Of a stretch of 64,000 bases of DNA, positions 21,168 to 30,410 are shown piece by piece (position 1 is the stretch's first letter; the number at the start of each line of letters is the position of its first letter). The DNA is from Pararhizobium sp. (GTDB taxonomy: Bacteria > Pseudomonadota > Alphaproteobacteria > Rhizobiales > Rhizobiaceae). The DNA is taken from assembly GCA_030655075.1 (NCBI GenBank), contig JAURWE010000101.1:124001-188000 (forward strand), written 5' to 3'. The translations under genes and the position numbers were made by a program. The notes beneath the pieces were generated by a model, which worked only from the letters and a program-made list of their open reading frames with translations, ran no database searches and was not told the origin of the DNA.

Positions 21168-22223
21168 TTGAACGGACACGAATTGGTTTCAACATCATCG
21201 CGCCAGTCCCGTACCTCAGCGACCGACGCCAATCACTTCGTGCTCACCTTCGAGAACAACCGCTACGCCAGCGAGCTTTTCGGCCAGTTCGACCAGAACC
21301 TGAAGCTGATCGAGGAGCGGCTGCATATCGATGCCCGCGCCCGCGGCAACTCCGTTTCCATCTCCGGCGAACTGTTGGCCACCAATCAGGCCCGCCGCAC
21401 GCTCGATTATCTCTATGGCCGCCTGCAGAACGGCGGCTCGATCGAGACCTCCGATGTCGAGGGCGCCATCCGCATGGCGGTTGCCGCCGACGACCAGCTG
21501 AGCCTGCCAACGATGGAGCGCAAAGCCAAATTGTCCATGGCGCAGATTTCCACCCGCAAGAAGACCATCGCCGCGCGCACGCCCAATCAGGACGTCTACA
21601 TGCGGGCGCTGGAGCGCTCCGAACTGGTCTTCGGCGTCGGTCCGGCCGGCACCGGCAAGACCTATCTGGCCGTGGCGCACGCTGCACAGCTGCTCGAGCG
21701 CGGCGTCGTCGAACGCATCATCCTGTCGCGTCCGGCGGTGGAAGCGGGCGAACGCCTCGGCTTTCTGCCCGGCGACATGAAGGACAAGGTCGATCCCTAT
21801 CTCAGGCCGCTCTATGATGCGCTCTATGACATGATGCCCGGCGACAAGGTGGAACGCGCCATCACGGCCGGCGTCATCGAGATCGCGCCGCTGGCCTTCA
21901 TGCGCGGACGCACGCTGGCGAACGCTGCCGTCATTCTCGACGAAGCCCAGAACACGACAGCGATGCAGATGAAGATGTTTTTGACGCGTCTGGGCGAAAA
22001 CGGCCGGATGATCGTCACCGGCGACCCGACCCAGATCGACCTGCCGCGCGGCGTCAAATCCGGCCTGGTGGAAGCCCTGCAGATTCTCAACGGGGTCGAG
22101 GGTGTTTCTGTCGTGCGCTTCAAGGACGTCGATGTCGTGCGCCACCCGATGGTCGCCCGGATCGTTCGTGCCTACGAATCGAAGACGGCCGTTCAGGACG
22201 AAAGCGAGCGAGTGGACCGCTGA
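21168..22223 (+). CDS. PhoH-family P-loop protein
   Basis: A 351-residue PhoH-like protein with an N-terminal KH-like RNA-binding region (about 20-110) and a helicase-type ATPase domain. Walker A is GPAGTGKTYLA (about 156-166), Walker B VILDEAQNTT, and motif III TGDPTQID. The start appears to be TTG at 21168 (AGGAG 9 bases upstream); no nearer ATG leaves the conserved N-terminus intact. PhoH-YbeY-CorC-Lnt is a conserved bacterial cluster linked to rRNA maturation and envelope function, and phoH lies directly upstream of ybeY here. Confidence 0.92.
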   Translation: MNGHELVSTSSRQSRTSATDANHFVLTFENNRYASELFGQFDQNLKLIEERLHIDARARGNSVSISGELLATNQARRTLDYLYGRLQNGGSIETSDVEGAIRMAVAADDQLSLPTMERKAKLSMAQISTRKKTIAARTPNQDVYMRALERSELVFGVGPAGTGKTYLAVAHAAQLLERGVVERIILSRPAVEAGERLGFLPGDMKDKVDPYLRPLYDALYDMMPGDKVERAITAGVIEIAPLAFMRGRTLANAAVILDEAQNTTAMQMKMFLTRLGENGRMIVTGDPTQIDLPRGVKSGLVEALQILNGVEGVSVVRFKDVDVVRHPMVARIVRAYESKTAVQDESERVDR

Positions 22224-22305
22224 TGCATGCTGCCCTAAAGTGTGCAGCGGGTTGGGAGCAACGGCATGCATCCAAACGAACGCTTGAAGGCGGCTGCGGC
22301 ATCCG

Positions 22306-22812
22306 ATGACCTGTCTCGATATCCAGATCAGCGTCGAAGCCGGCGGCTGGCCGCCCGAAGACGACATGCAGGCGCTTGCGGAGAACGTTCTTGGCAAGAC
22401 CGCCGAATTTCTTTCGGCAAACGAAAAACAGCCTTTTCCCAAGGTGACGCCGGAACTGTCGCTGGTTTTCACCGACGATGCGGCGATCCGCGAGATCAAC
22501 GCCGAATGGCGAAAGCAGGACAAGCCGACCAATGTCCTGTCCTTCCCCGCCTTCCCGGTCACGCCTGGCAAGATGCCCGGCCCGATGCTTGGCGATATCG
22601 TGCTTGCCTGCGAGACGCTGGTGCGGGAAGCGGACGACCTCGGCAAACCGTTCGACGAGCATCTGACGCATCTTCTCGTCCATGGCTTTCTGCATCTTTT
22701 CGGCTATGATCATATCGAAACAGATGACGCCATAAAAATGGAAGGCCTCGAGACTCGCATTCTTGCCTCTCTTGGACTATCTGATCCCTATGCCGACAGT
22801 GACGCCGTTTGA
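22306..22812 (+). CDS. ybeY: Endoribonuclease YbeY (rRNA maturation)
   Basis: A 168-residue single-strand endoribonuclease for 16S rRNA 3'-end maturation and ribosome quality control. The zinc-binding signature HGFLHLFGYDH is at about residues 126-136 with preceding LTHLLV. The central TDDAAIREINAEWRKQDKPTNVLSFP is the family's substrate region. It lies 82 bp after phoH and 12 bp before the corC-like gene, so the genes probably form one operon. Confidence 0.96.
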   Translation: MTCLDIQISVEAGGWPPEDDMQALAENVLGKTAEFLSANEKQPFPKVTPELSLVFTDDAAIREINAEWRKQDKPTNVLSFPAFPVTPGKMPGPMLGDIVLACETLVREADDLGKPFDEHLTHLLVHGFLHLFGYDHIETDDAIKMEGLETRILASLGLSDPYADSDAV

Positions 22813-22824
22813 CAGTTTGGAACA

Positions 22825-23979
22825 ATGAGCGACTTCAGGACACGACCGGTCACCACCGATGCCGATGAGGCAGATGCCTCGGGACAGGACGAGGCGGGCA
22901 GTCCGTACAAACCCGAGACCAGCGGCAGACCTCCGTCGTCCTTCTGGTCCCGCGCGGCACGCATCTTCCGCAGTTCCGGCAATTCGCTGCGCGAAGACCT
23001 TGCCGATGCGCTGCTGACCGACGACGGCACCAACACCGCCTTTTCGCCTGAAGAGCGGGCCATGCTGCACAATATCCTGCGCTTCCGTGAGGTGCGCGTC
23101 GAAGACGTGATGGTGCCGCGCGCCGATATCGAGGCGGTCGACCAGGAAATCACCATCGGCGAATTGATGATCATCTTCGAGGAATCCGGCCGCTCGCGCA
23201 TGCCGGTCTATGCTGAAAGCCTCGACGATCCGCGCGGCATGGTGCACATTCGCGACCTGCTCGCCTATGTCACCAAGCAGGCGCGCAACAAGCGGCGTGC
23301 CGGCGCAAAACCCAAGTCCGCAGCACGCGCCATCGCCGCCGATCTGGCACCGACAGCTGACAAGCCGCTGCGCGCCGTCAAAGCGAATTTCGATCTTGCT
23401 CGCGTCGATCTCGGCAAATCGCTGGCGGAAGCCGGCATCGTCCGCAAGGTTCTGTTCGTTCCGCCTTCGATGCTCGCCTCCGATCTGATGGCGCGGATGC
23501 AGGCCGATCGGACGCAGATGGCGCTCGTCATCGACGAATATGGCGGCACGGACGGGCTGGCCTCGCTGGAAGACATCGTCGAAATGGTCGTCGGCGACAT
23601 CGAGGACGAACATGACGACGAGGAGGCGATGTTCACGCGCTCGTCGGACGACGTCTTCATCGCGGATGCGCGCATTGAGCTTGAGGAAATCGCCGAAGCG
23701 ATCGGCCCCGATTTCGACATTCGCGAACAGATGCAGGAGGTTGATACGCTGGGCGGACTGATCTTTGCCGCCCTTGGCCGCATTCCGGTTCGCGGCGAGG
23801 TGGTGCAGGCCGTTCCAGGCTTCGAGTTTCATGTTCTTGACGCCGATCCCCGCCGGGTCAAGCGCGTGCGCATCACCCGAAAACGCCCGCCGGCCCGGCG
23901 CCGCGTGACCATCAAAGCCGATTCAGACGCAGCAGCGGCATCCCACCCCGAGGACAAAACCGGCTCTGCCGACCGCTAG
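22825..23979 (+). CDS. CorC/TlyC-type CBS-domain protein (hemolysin family)
   Basis: A 384-residue cytoplasmic protein with two CBS domains (VMVPRADIEAVDQEITIGELM at about 93-113 and a second around 205-265 with VIDEYGGTDGLASLEDIVE) and a C-terminal CorC_HlyC transporter-associated domain (about 280-360). There is no DUF21 membrane domain, so it resembles CorC rather than the membrane-bound UPF0053 proteins. The C-terminus is very basic (RITRKRPPARRRVT). It lies between ybeY and lnt as in most proteobacteria. A role in Mg/Co efflux or in envelope homeostasis is inferred. Confidence 0.9.
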   Translation: MSDFRTRPVTTDADEADASGQDEAGSPYKPETSGRPPSSFWSRAARIFRSSGNSLREDLADALLTDDGTNTAFSPEERAMLHNILRFREVRVEDVMVPRADIEAVDQEITIGELMIIFEESGRSRMPVYAESLDDPRGMVHIRDLLAYVTKQARNKRRAGAKPKSAARAIAADLAPTADKPLRAVKANFDLARVDLGKSLAEAGIVRKVLFVPPSMLASDLMARMQADRTQMALVIDEYGGTDGLASLEDIVEMVVGDIEDEHDDEEAMFTRSSDDVFIADARIELEEIAEAIGPDFDIREQMQEVDTLGGLIFAALGRIPVRGEVVQAVPGFEFHVLDADPRRVKRVRITRKRPPARRRVTIKADSDAAAASHPEDKTGSADR

Positions 23980-24097
23980 CGAACACCGGCAATATGCAAT
24001 CCCGCTTGCGCAGGATGCTGCTGACGGTCCACAGAGACACGGGCTTTGTTTTTTGGAACACTGACCGCTGATTCGGGGACTTTCGGAAGGGGACAGC

Positions 24098-25690
24098 ATG
24101 CAGCGGCTTGCGGGCAGGATCATGCTTCTGTGGGGCTGGAAACGCGGGCTCACCGCCTTTCTCGCCGGGTTGGTCAGCGTTCTCGCCCTCGCGCCCTTCG
24201 GCATATTTGCCGCCTGTTTCATCTCTTTTCCGGTTCTCGTCTGGCTGCTGGACGGCGCTTCCGGCAATCCGGATGCGGGACGGCTCCGGCGGCTCCTGCC
24301 CGCCTTCTTCATCGGCTGGTGGTTCGGCTTCGGGTATTTTCTCGGCGGCCTCTGGTGGATCGGCAATGCGCTCCTGGTCGAGGCGGAAGACTTCGCATGG
24401 GCGCTGCCGCTGGCGGTCGTCGGCCTTCCGGCCGGTCTTGCGATTTTCTACGGGATCGCAACGGCCCTTGCCCGTGCGCTATGGTCGGATGGCGTGGGGC
24501 GGATTTTTGCACTGGCGGCGGCTTTCGGTCTTGTCGAATGGGCGCGCAGCTTCGTCTTCACCGGCTTTCCCTGGAATGCCATCGGCTACACGGCAATGCC
24601 GGTGCCACTGATGATGCAGTCGGACCGGGTGATGGGCATGGATGCGATGAGCATGCTGGCGGTGTTTGTCTTTGCCGCGCCGGCCCTGCTTGGAACCATC
24701 AAAGGTGCCCGCATCGGCCTGACGCTGGCCGGTTTGGTGGCGGCAGCCCATTTCGGCTACGGCGCCTATTCGCTCTACATCGAAAAGCCACCCATCGACC
24801 CGAGCCAGCAGACCCTCGTCAGGCTGGTTCAGCCGGCGATCGACCAGTCGCAAAAACTCGACAATTCCAGCCGCCTTTCCGTTTTCGAGGCGCATCTGGC
24901 GATGACGGCGGCAGTGCCTGCGGAAGGCGGCAAGCGCCCTGATGTGATCGTCTGGCCGGAAACCGCCGTTCCGTTCATTCTGACCGAAAATCCCGATGCG
25001 CTGCTACGGATCGCCGATGTGCTTCAGGATGGACAGGTGCTGCTGGCCGGAGCCGTGCGAACGGAAGAAAGCGGAACGGAGCAGGAACCGCGCTACTACA
25101 ATTCGATCTATGCCATCGACGACAAGGGACAGATCATCACTGCTGCGGACAAGGTTCACCTCGTGCCATTCGGCGAATATATGCCGTTTCAGTCCCTCCT
25201 GCGCTCGTGGGGCGTCGATCCCGTCGCCATGCCCGGGGGTTATTCGGCAGCGTCCGTGCACAATCCCCTCGCTCTTCCACAAGGACGCAGCTTTTACCCG
25301 CTGATCTGCTACGAGGCGATTTTTCCCCATGAGATTGAGAGCGCCGCAGCCGGGACGGACGCGCTTCTCAACATTACCAACGACGCCTGGTTCGGCAATT
25401 CACCCGGTCCTTACCAGCATTTCCAGCAAGCACGCCTTCGGGCGGTTGAAAGCGGGCTGCCGATGATTCGCGTCGCCAACAACGGCATCACCGCGATGAT
25501 CGACGCCAGGGGCCAAATCGTCGAGGGCCTTGGTTACGACGCCAAAGGCTATTTCGACGCCACCCTGCCTGGAAAGATGCCGTTGGATCACGGCAATTCA
25601 TCACGCAATTTGATATATACAATATTAGCATCACTAGGTTTTTTGGTTGCGCTGATTTCCCGCTCAGGTTTTATTTCCAGGGATAATTGA
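24098..25690 (+). CDS. lnt: Apolipoprotein N-acyltransferase
   Basis: The last enzyme of lipoprotein maturation: it N-acylates the lipid-modified cysteine. The 530-residue protein has about six N-terminal membrane segments and a nitrilase-fold periplasmic domain. The catalytic triad is visible as Glu in VWPETAVPF (near 288), Lys in DKVHLVPFGEYMPF (near 351) and Cys in LICYEAIFP (near 404). A final membrane helix (TILASLGFLVALI) closes the protein. The last 60 bases are unusually AT-rich and may carry control signals for the following regulator gene. Confidence 0.96.
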   Translation: MQRLAGRIMLLWGWKRGLTAFLAGLVSVLALAPFGIFAACFISFPVLVWLLDGASGNPDAGRLRRLLPAFFIGWWFGFGYFLGGLWWIGNALLVEAEDFAWALPLAVVGLPAGLAIFYGIATALARALWSDGVGRIFALAAAFGLVEWARSFVFTGFPWNAIGYTAMPVPLMMQSDRVMGMDAMSMLAVFVFAAPALLGTIKGARIGLTLAGLVAAAHFGYGAYSLYIEKPPIDPSQQTLVRLVQPAIDQSQKLDNSSRLSVFEAHLAMTAAVPAEGGKRPDVIVWPETAVPFILTENPDALLRIADVLQDGQVLLAGAVRTEESGTEQEPRYYNSIYAIDDKGQIITAADKVHLVPFGEYMPFQSLLRSWGVDPVAMPGGYSAASVHNPLALPQGRSFYPLICYEAIFPHEIESAAAGTDALLNITNDAWFGNSPGPYQHFQQARLRAVESGLPMIRVANNGITAMIDARGQIVEGLGYDAKGYFDATLPGKMPLDHGNSSRNLIYTILASLGFLVALISRSGFISRDN

Positions 25691-25848
25691 CCAAAAACCC
25701 CTAAAATTGCATAGTGCCGCAGACCAGTGATCTTCACCTATGTTACGAGCTCACCAATTGGTCTGCATGCCCCAAGGATGCAGACTGCTCCGTGCAAAAG
25801 TCCAGGTTATGGGAGCAATGTAAAAAACCGCATGTTAGGACCTTTGTC

Positions 25849-26268
25849 ATGATCGAAAACAAGAAGAAGCCCAACCCTATCGACATCCACGTCGGAAGCC
25901 GTATCCGGTTGCGCCGCACAATGCTTGGCATGAGCCAGGAAAAACTGGGCGAAAGCCTTGGCATTACTTTCCAACAGATTCAGAAATACGAAAAAGGCAC
26001 CAATCGCGTTGGTGCAAGCCGTCTGCAAAACATATCTAATATATTGAATGTACCGGTTTCCTTCTTTTTTGAAGATGCACCGGGTGACAATTCGTCCGGC
26101 GCTGCCGGCATGGCGGAAGCGTCGAGCTCCAATTATGTGGTGGATTTTCTGTCGTCGTCTGAAGGGCTGCAGCTCAATCGCGCCTTCGTAAAGATCACCG
26201 ATCCTAAAGTCCGTCGCAAGCTTGTGGACCTTGTCAAAGCACTGGCAGCCGAAGCAGACAGCGAATAA
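25849..26268 (+). CDS. XRE/Cro-CI-type HTH transcriptional regulator (PraR-like)
   Basis: A 139-residue DNA-binding protein with an N-terminal HTH_3 domain (about 12-70; core VGSRIRLRRTMLGMSQEKLG and GITFQQIQKYEKGTNRV) and a C-terminal helical region (about 95-135, KITDPKVRRKLVDLVKALAAE) that probably mediates oligomerisation. The reading frame is open from 25714 but the ATG at 25849 has an AGGA ribosome site and begins at the conserved part. Its position directly upstream of metK matches the rhizobial regulator family that includes PraR, a repressor of biofilm/adhesion genes; the name is inferred from family and context. A good intrinsic terminator follows. Confidence 0.85.
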   Translation: MIENKKKPNPIDIHVGSRIRLRRTMLGMSQEKLGESLGITFQQIQKYEKGTNRVGASRLQNISNILNVPVSFFFEDAPGDNSSGAAGMAEASSSNYVVDFLSSSEGLQLNRAFVKITDPKVRRKLVDLVKALAAEADSE

Positions 26269-26295
26269 GCGGGTAGCAACGGCCTATTCGGCATG

Positions 26296-26317
26296 AGGCG
26301 GCTTAGGCCGCCTTTTT
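26296..26317 (+). terminator. Intrinsic terminator after the HTH regulator gene
   Basis: A 6-bp perfect GC stem (GGCGGC / GCCGCC, extended by one A-T pair) with a TTAG loop is followed by TTTTT. It lies 28 bp after the stop of the HTH gene, so metK must have its own promoter in 26318-26476. Confidence 0.85.
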
Positions 26318-26383
26318 GCTGTGTGCAATTTCCCACACTGAAAAATTCTACCAGAAAATCACCGAAATTGAGCTTTCCTCCAT

Positions 26384-26399
26384 GATATAAAGATATATC
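26384..26399. promoter_or_regulatory. AT-rich palindrome upstream of metK (candidate operator)
   Basis: A perfect inverted repeat, GATATA-AAGA-TATATC, lies about 80 bp before the metK start in an otherwise GC-rich genome. It has operator-like size and symmetry. A related AT-rich string (GATATATACAATATTA) lies at the end of lnt, upstream of the HTH regulator. Binding by that HTH protein is only a hypothesis; a simple promoter element is an alternative. Confidence 0.4.
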
Positions 26400-26476
26400 C
26401 ATGTCGTTGTGTCCTTGTTTTTTGAACAGCGACTGACTAACAACGTGCCTATCGTTTTCATTGAGGGGAATCCCGC

Positions 26477-27715
<1,239 letters not shown>

Positions 27716-27722
27716 TGCGATC

Positions 27723-28424
27723 ATGACGGACGAAGCGCGCCGCAGCCGGGCGACAGAAGCATTCTTTGGCCGGCGGAAGGGGAAACCCCTGCGGAGCGCG
27801 CAATCCACGCATCTGGAAACAATCCTGCCGTCGCTTCGGGTCAACCTCGAAGCGGCAGCACCTTCAGATCTGAAGTCTCTTTATGATTTTCCCGTCGAGA
27901 CGCTGCGTCTCGAAATCGGCTTCGGCGGCGGCGAGCACCTGATTCATCGGGCGCTCGAACGGCCGGCTACCGGTTTCATTGGTGTCGAACCCTTCGTCAA
28001 TTCCATGGCAAAACTTGTCGGGCGCATCGAGGAAACCGGCGCCCGCAACATCCGTCTGCACGACGACGATGCGACGCAGCTCTTGGACTGGCTTCCGGCT
28101 GCATGTCTCGACCAGATCGACCTTCTCTATCCCGACCCCTGGACGAAGCGGCGGCACTGGAAGCGCCGGTTCGTCTCTCCCGTCAATCTCGACCGGTTCG
28201 CGCGCGTTCTGAAGCCCGGCGGGCTTTTTTGCTTCGCTTCCGATATCGATACCTATGTGAACTGGACGCTGCTTCATTGCCGCGATCACGCGGCTTTCGA
28301 CTGGCAAGCGGAAAACGCCGCCGACTGGCTGACACCCTATGAGGGCTGGCCGAGCACACGCTACGAGGCCAAGGCCCGGCGAGAAGGCCGCTCGTCGGCC
28401 TATCTCACCTTCCGCCGCGTGTAG
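27723..28424 (+). CDS. trmB: tRNA (guanine-N7-)-methyltransferase
   Basis: A 233-residue class I SAM methyltransferase that makes m7G46 in tRNA variable loops. It shows the SAM-binding motif LEIGFGGGEHLI (about 60-71), FIGVEPFVNSMAKL, and the TrmB-specific LLYPDPWTKRRHWKRRF. It starts 7 bp after metK, probably in the same transcript. The stop codon lies in the loop of a strong stem-loop (see 28413-28432). Confidence 0.95.
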   Translation: MTDEARRSRATEAFFGRRKGKPLRSAQSTHLETILPSLRVNLEAAAPSDLKSLYDFPVETLRLEIGFGGGEHLIHRALERPATGFIGVEPFVNSMAKLVGRIEETGARNIRLHDDDATQLLDWLPAACLDQIDLLYPDPWTKRRHWKRRFVSPVNLDRFARVLKPGGLFCFASDIDTYVNWTLLHCRDHAAFDWQAENAADWLTPYEGWPSTRYEAKARREGRSSAYLTFRRV

Positions 28425-28432
28425 ACGCGGCG
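28413..28432. terminator. Stem-loop spanning the trmB stop codon (terminator-like)
   Basis: An 8-bp perfect stem CGCCGCGT / ACGCGGCG encloses GTAG, in which TAG is the trmB stop. There is no U-tract, so it may act as an mRNA 3'-end stabiliser or a Rho-assisted terminator between the convergent trmB and DUF1150 genes. Confidence 0.5.
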
Positions 28433-28494
28433 CCAAAACGATATGATTGCTGGCCGAATTGTCGAGCCCGTCCGCAACAGACAGGCTGGAAGGA

Positions 28495-28752
28495 TCAGTG
28501 CAGGCTGACGGTGCGCAGCTCGTCTTCGGCAGCCTTGTAGAAGGTGCTCGAGCGATTGTCGGTCAGAAGGATCGGCGTGCCATCAGCGCCGAACAGCGCC
28601 CAAAGGTCTATGCCCGGATCCATGTCCGGCGCTTCCGGGAAGCAGCGGGAGACATCTTCCGAGCGAATCTTGCGGATGTAACCGACTTCGCCGGCACCGA
28701 GATGCGCAAGATCATTCTTCGTCAGGTGAGAGGTGATGTGCTTCAATCCCAT
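28495..28752 (-). CDS. DUF1150 family protein
   Basis: An 85-residue small protein of the alphaproteobacterial DUF1150 family. Core features are LTKNDLAHLGAGEVGYIRKI near the start and IDLWALFGADGTPILLTDN in the middle. The ATG at 28752 has a GGAGG site 7 bases upstream. It follows the small heat-shock gene by 53 bp on the same strand, an association common in rhizobia, so it is probably co-induced by heat. Its molecular function is unknown; the similar end of some heat-shock operons suggests a regulatory or adaptor role. Confidence 0.85.
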   Translation of the reverse strand: MGLKHITSHLTKNDLAHLGAGEVGYIRKIRSEDVSRCFPEAPDMDPGIDLWALFGADGTPILLTDNRSSTFYKAAEDELRTVSLH

Positions 28753-28805
28753 TAGATGCCTCCGTGGCTTCCAGAAACCGGCCAGCATACGCTGCTCCGG
28801 TTATC

Positions 28806-29237
28806 CTATTCTGGAACCGATATGTTAATTTTCTTCACCATACGCGCCGGCTCCGGCCGCATTAGATCTATGGATAGCAGACCGTTCTTGAGTTCGGCGG
28901 TCGAGACCCGCATGCCGTCGGCCAGCACGAACATCCGCTGGAACTGCCGGGCAGCGATGCCGCGATGCAGATAGTCCCGCTCGCCGGTGTCGGCCTGTCG
29001 GCCGCGAATGATCAGCTGGTTTTCTTCCGTCGTAACATCGAGATCTTCTTCGGAAAAGCCGGCGACCGCCAGCGTGATGCGCAGGCTCTCGGGCTGTCCT
29101 GTTGTGTCATTGCGGGCCAGGCGTTCGATGTTATACGGCGGGTAGCCATCATTGCCCTTGGCGATGCGCTCAAGGGTCTTTTCCATCGCGTCGAATCCCA
29201 GCATCAGGGGGCTGGTAAACGGAGTTATCCGGTTCAT
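28806..29237 (-). CDS. Hsp20-family small heat-shock protein
   Basis: A 143-residue ATP-independent chaperone that holds unfolding proteins. The alpha-crystallin domain covers about residues 38-130, with PPYNIERL, ITLAVAGFSEEDLDVTTEENQLIIRG shown in part, and GIAARQFQRMFVLADG. The N-terminal MNRITPFTSPLMLGFDAMEKTLERI is the class A (IbpA-like) rhizobial type. Translation is probably controlled by a ROSE-type thermometer just upstream. The gene is followed by a DUF1150 gene in the same operon. Confidence 0.93.
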   Translation of the reverse strand: MNRITPFTSPLMLGFDAMEKTLERIAKGNDGYPPYNIERLARNDTTGQPESLRITLAVAGFSEEDLDVTTEENQLIIRGRQADTGERDYLHRGIAARQFQRMFVLADGMRVSTAELKNGLLSIDLMRPEPARMVKKINISVPE

Positions 29238-29308
29238 TTTCCTAGTCCTTGCATCTCAAGCGACTGTGTACGGACCCGCAAGCAGCATCCTCACGGTCCA
29301 ATATGGTA
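29238..29308 (-). promoter_or_regulatory. ROSE-type RNA thermometer in the hsp20 5' leader
   Basis: On the minus strand the leader directly before the hsp20 ATG can fold so that AGUCGCUU pairs with AAGGACU (29244-29265), hiding the AGGA Shine-Dalgarno 7 bases before the start. The UCGCU string matches the conserved U-U/C-GCU box of ROSE elements, with one G bulged opposite the Shine-Dalgarno, the hallmark of this class. A second, upstream hairpin (29272-29299: GGACC / GGUCC plus GUGAG / CUUGC) is also present. ROSE elements are established in rhizobial and agrobacterial sHsp genes. A CTTGCG-N17-CCATATT pair (29329-29300) resembles a heat-shock sigma promoter but would cut the upstream hairpin, so it is not called. 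Confidence 0.75.
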
Positions 29309-29393
29309 GTTGTGATCAATCCCCGCAAGGCGCTTGCGTGCGCATGCTTCACAAATCATAGTCGCGCCGCAAAAAGCATTGGAAGGACGACGC

Positions 29394-30338
29394 ATGCCGG
29401 CACCCAGAAAGATCATCATCGACACGGATCCGGGGCAGGACGATGCGGCCGCCATCATGCTCGCCTTCGGCAGCCCTGATGACATCGCGGTGCTCGGGCT
29501 GACGGCCGTTGCCGGAAACGTGCCCCTTACGATGACCAGCCGCAACGTGCGCATCGTCTGCGAACTCTGCAACCGGCCAGACGCCAAGGTCTATGCCGGG
29601 GCCGAAAAGCCGATCGCACGGGCACTGGTGACAGCCGAACATGTGCACGGCAAGACCGGGCTCGACGGCACGGAGCTGAACGAGCCCGTCATGGCGCTAC
29701 AGCCGGGTCATGCAGTGGATTTCATCATCGAGACACTGCGCGGCGAAGAGGCCGGAACGGTGACGCTCTGCACGCTGGGGCCGCTGACGAACATTGCGAT
29801 GGCGCTGCAAAAGGCGCCGGATATCGCCCCGCGCATCCGCGAACTGGTGATGATGGGTGGCGGCTTTTTTGAGGGCGGCAACATCACCCCGGCCGCTGAG
29901 TTCAACGTCTATGTGGATCCGGAGGCGGCCGATGTAGTGTTTCGCGCAGGCATTCCGATCGTGATGATGCCGCTCGACGTGACGCATCAGGTGCTGACCC
30001 ACAAGAGCCGCGTCAAACGCATTCATGATATCGGCACGCCGGCGACCAAGGCCATGGCCGAGATGCTGGAATTCTTCGAGCGCTTCGACATCGAGAAGTA
30101 TGGGTCGGACGGCGGGCCACTGCACGACCCGACCGTGATTGCCTACCTTTTGAAGCCGGAGCTGTTTTCCGGCCGCGACTGCAATGTCGAGATCGAAGTT
30201 TCTTCGCCGCTGACGGTGGGCATGACGGTTGTCGACTGGTGGCAGGTGACCGAGCGACCGCACAATGCCAAGGTGATGCGGACGGTTGATTCCGACGGAT
30301 TCTTCGATCTTCTGATAGAGCGTTTCGCACGCCTCTGA
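29394..30338 (+). CDS. Inosine-uridine preferring nucleoside hydrolase
   Basis: A 314-residue enzyme that hydrolyses ribonucleosides to ribose and base for salvage. The N-terminal calcium-binding motif is IIIDTDPGQDDAAAIM (about 7-22), and the C-terminal ligands are in GPLHDPTVIAYLL. The ATG at 29394 has a GGAAGGA site; the frame extends 20 codons upstream without a better start. Ribokinase (33043-33942) is encoded nearby and could use the released ribose, although a chemoreceptor gene lies between them. Confidence 0.93.
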   Translation: MPAPRKIIIDTDPGQDDAAAIMLAFGSPDDIAVLGLTAVAGNVPLTMTSRNVRIVCELCNRPDAKVYAGAEKPIARALVTAEHVHGKTGLDGTELNEPVMALQPGHAVDFIIETLRGEEAGTVTLCTLGPLTNIAMALQKAPDIAPRIRELVMMGGGFFEGGNITPAAEFNVYVDPEAADVVFRAGIPIVMMPLDVTHQVLTHKSRVKRIHDIGTPATKAMAEMLEFFERFDIEKYGSDGGPLHDPTVIAYLLKPELFSGRDCNVEIEVSSPLTVGMTVVDWWQVTERPHNAKVMRTVDSDGFFDLLIERFARL

Positions 30339-30362
30339 CATATCGAAAGTCTAAAAACGAGA

Positions 30363-30386
30363 ACGGCGCCCGTGGGCGCCGTTTCC
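30363..30386. terminator. Bidirectional intrinsic terminator
   Basis: A 10-bp perfect stem AACGGCGCCC / GGGCGCCGTT with a GT loop lies between the convergent nucleoside hydrolase and chemoreceptor genes. It is flanked by T-rich sequence on the plus strand and by A-rich sequence upstream (U-tract for the minus strand), so it can serve both genes. Confidence 0.8.
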
Positions 30387-30410
30387 TGTTTTGGATGTCG
30401 CCTGCGGAGA

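Noticed and set aside
26318..26476. SAM riboswitch in the metK leader
   Set aside because: I could not match the conserved cores of the SAM-I, SAM-II or SAM/SAH classes; only the AT-rich palindrome stands out. A covariance-model search would decide.
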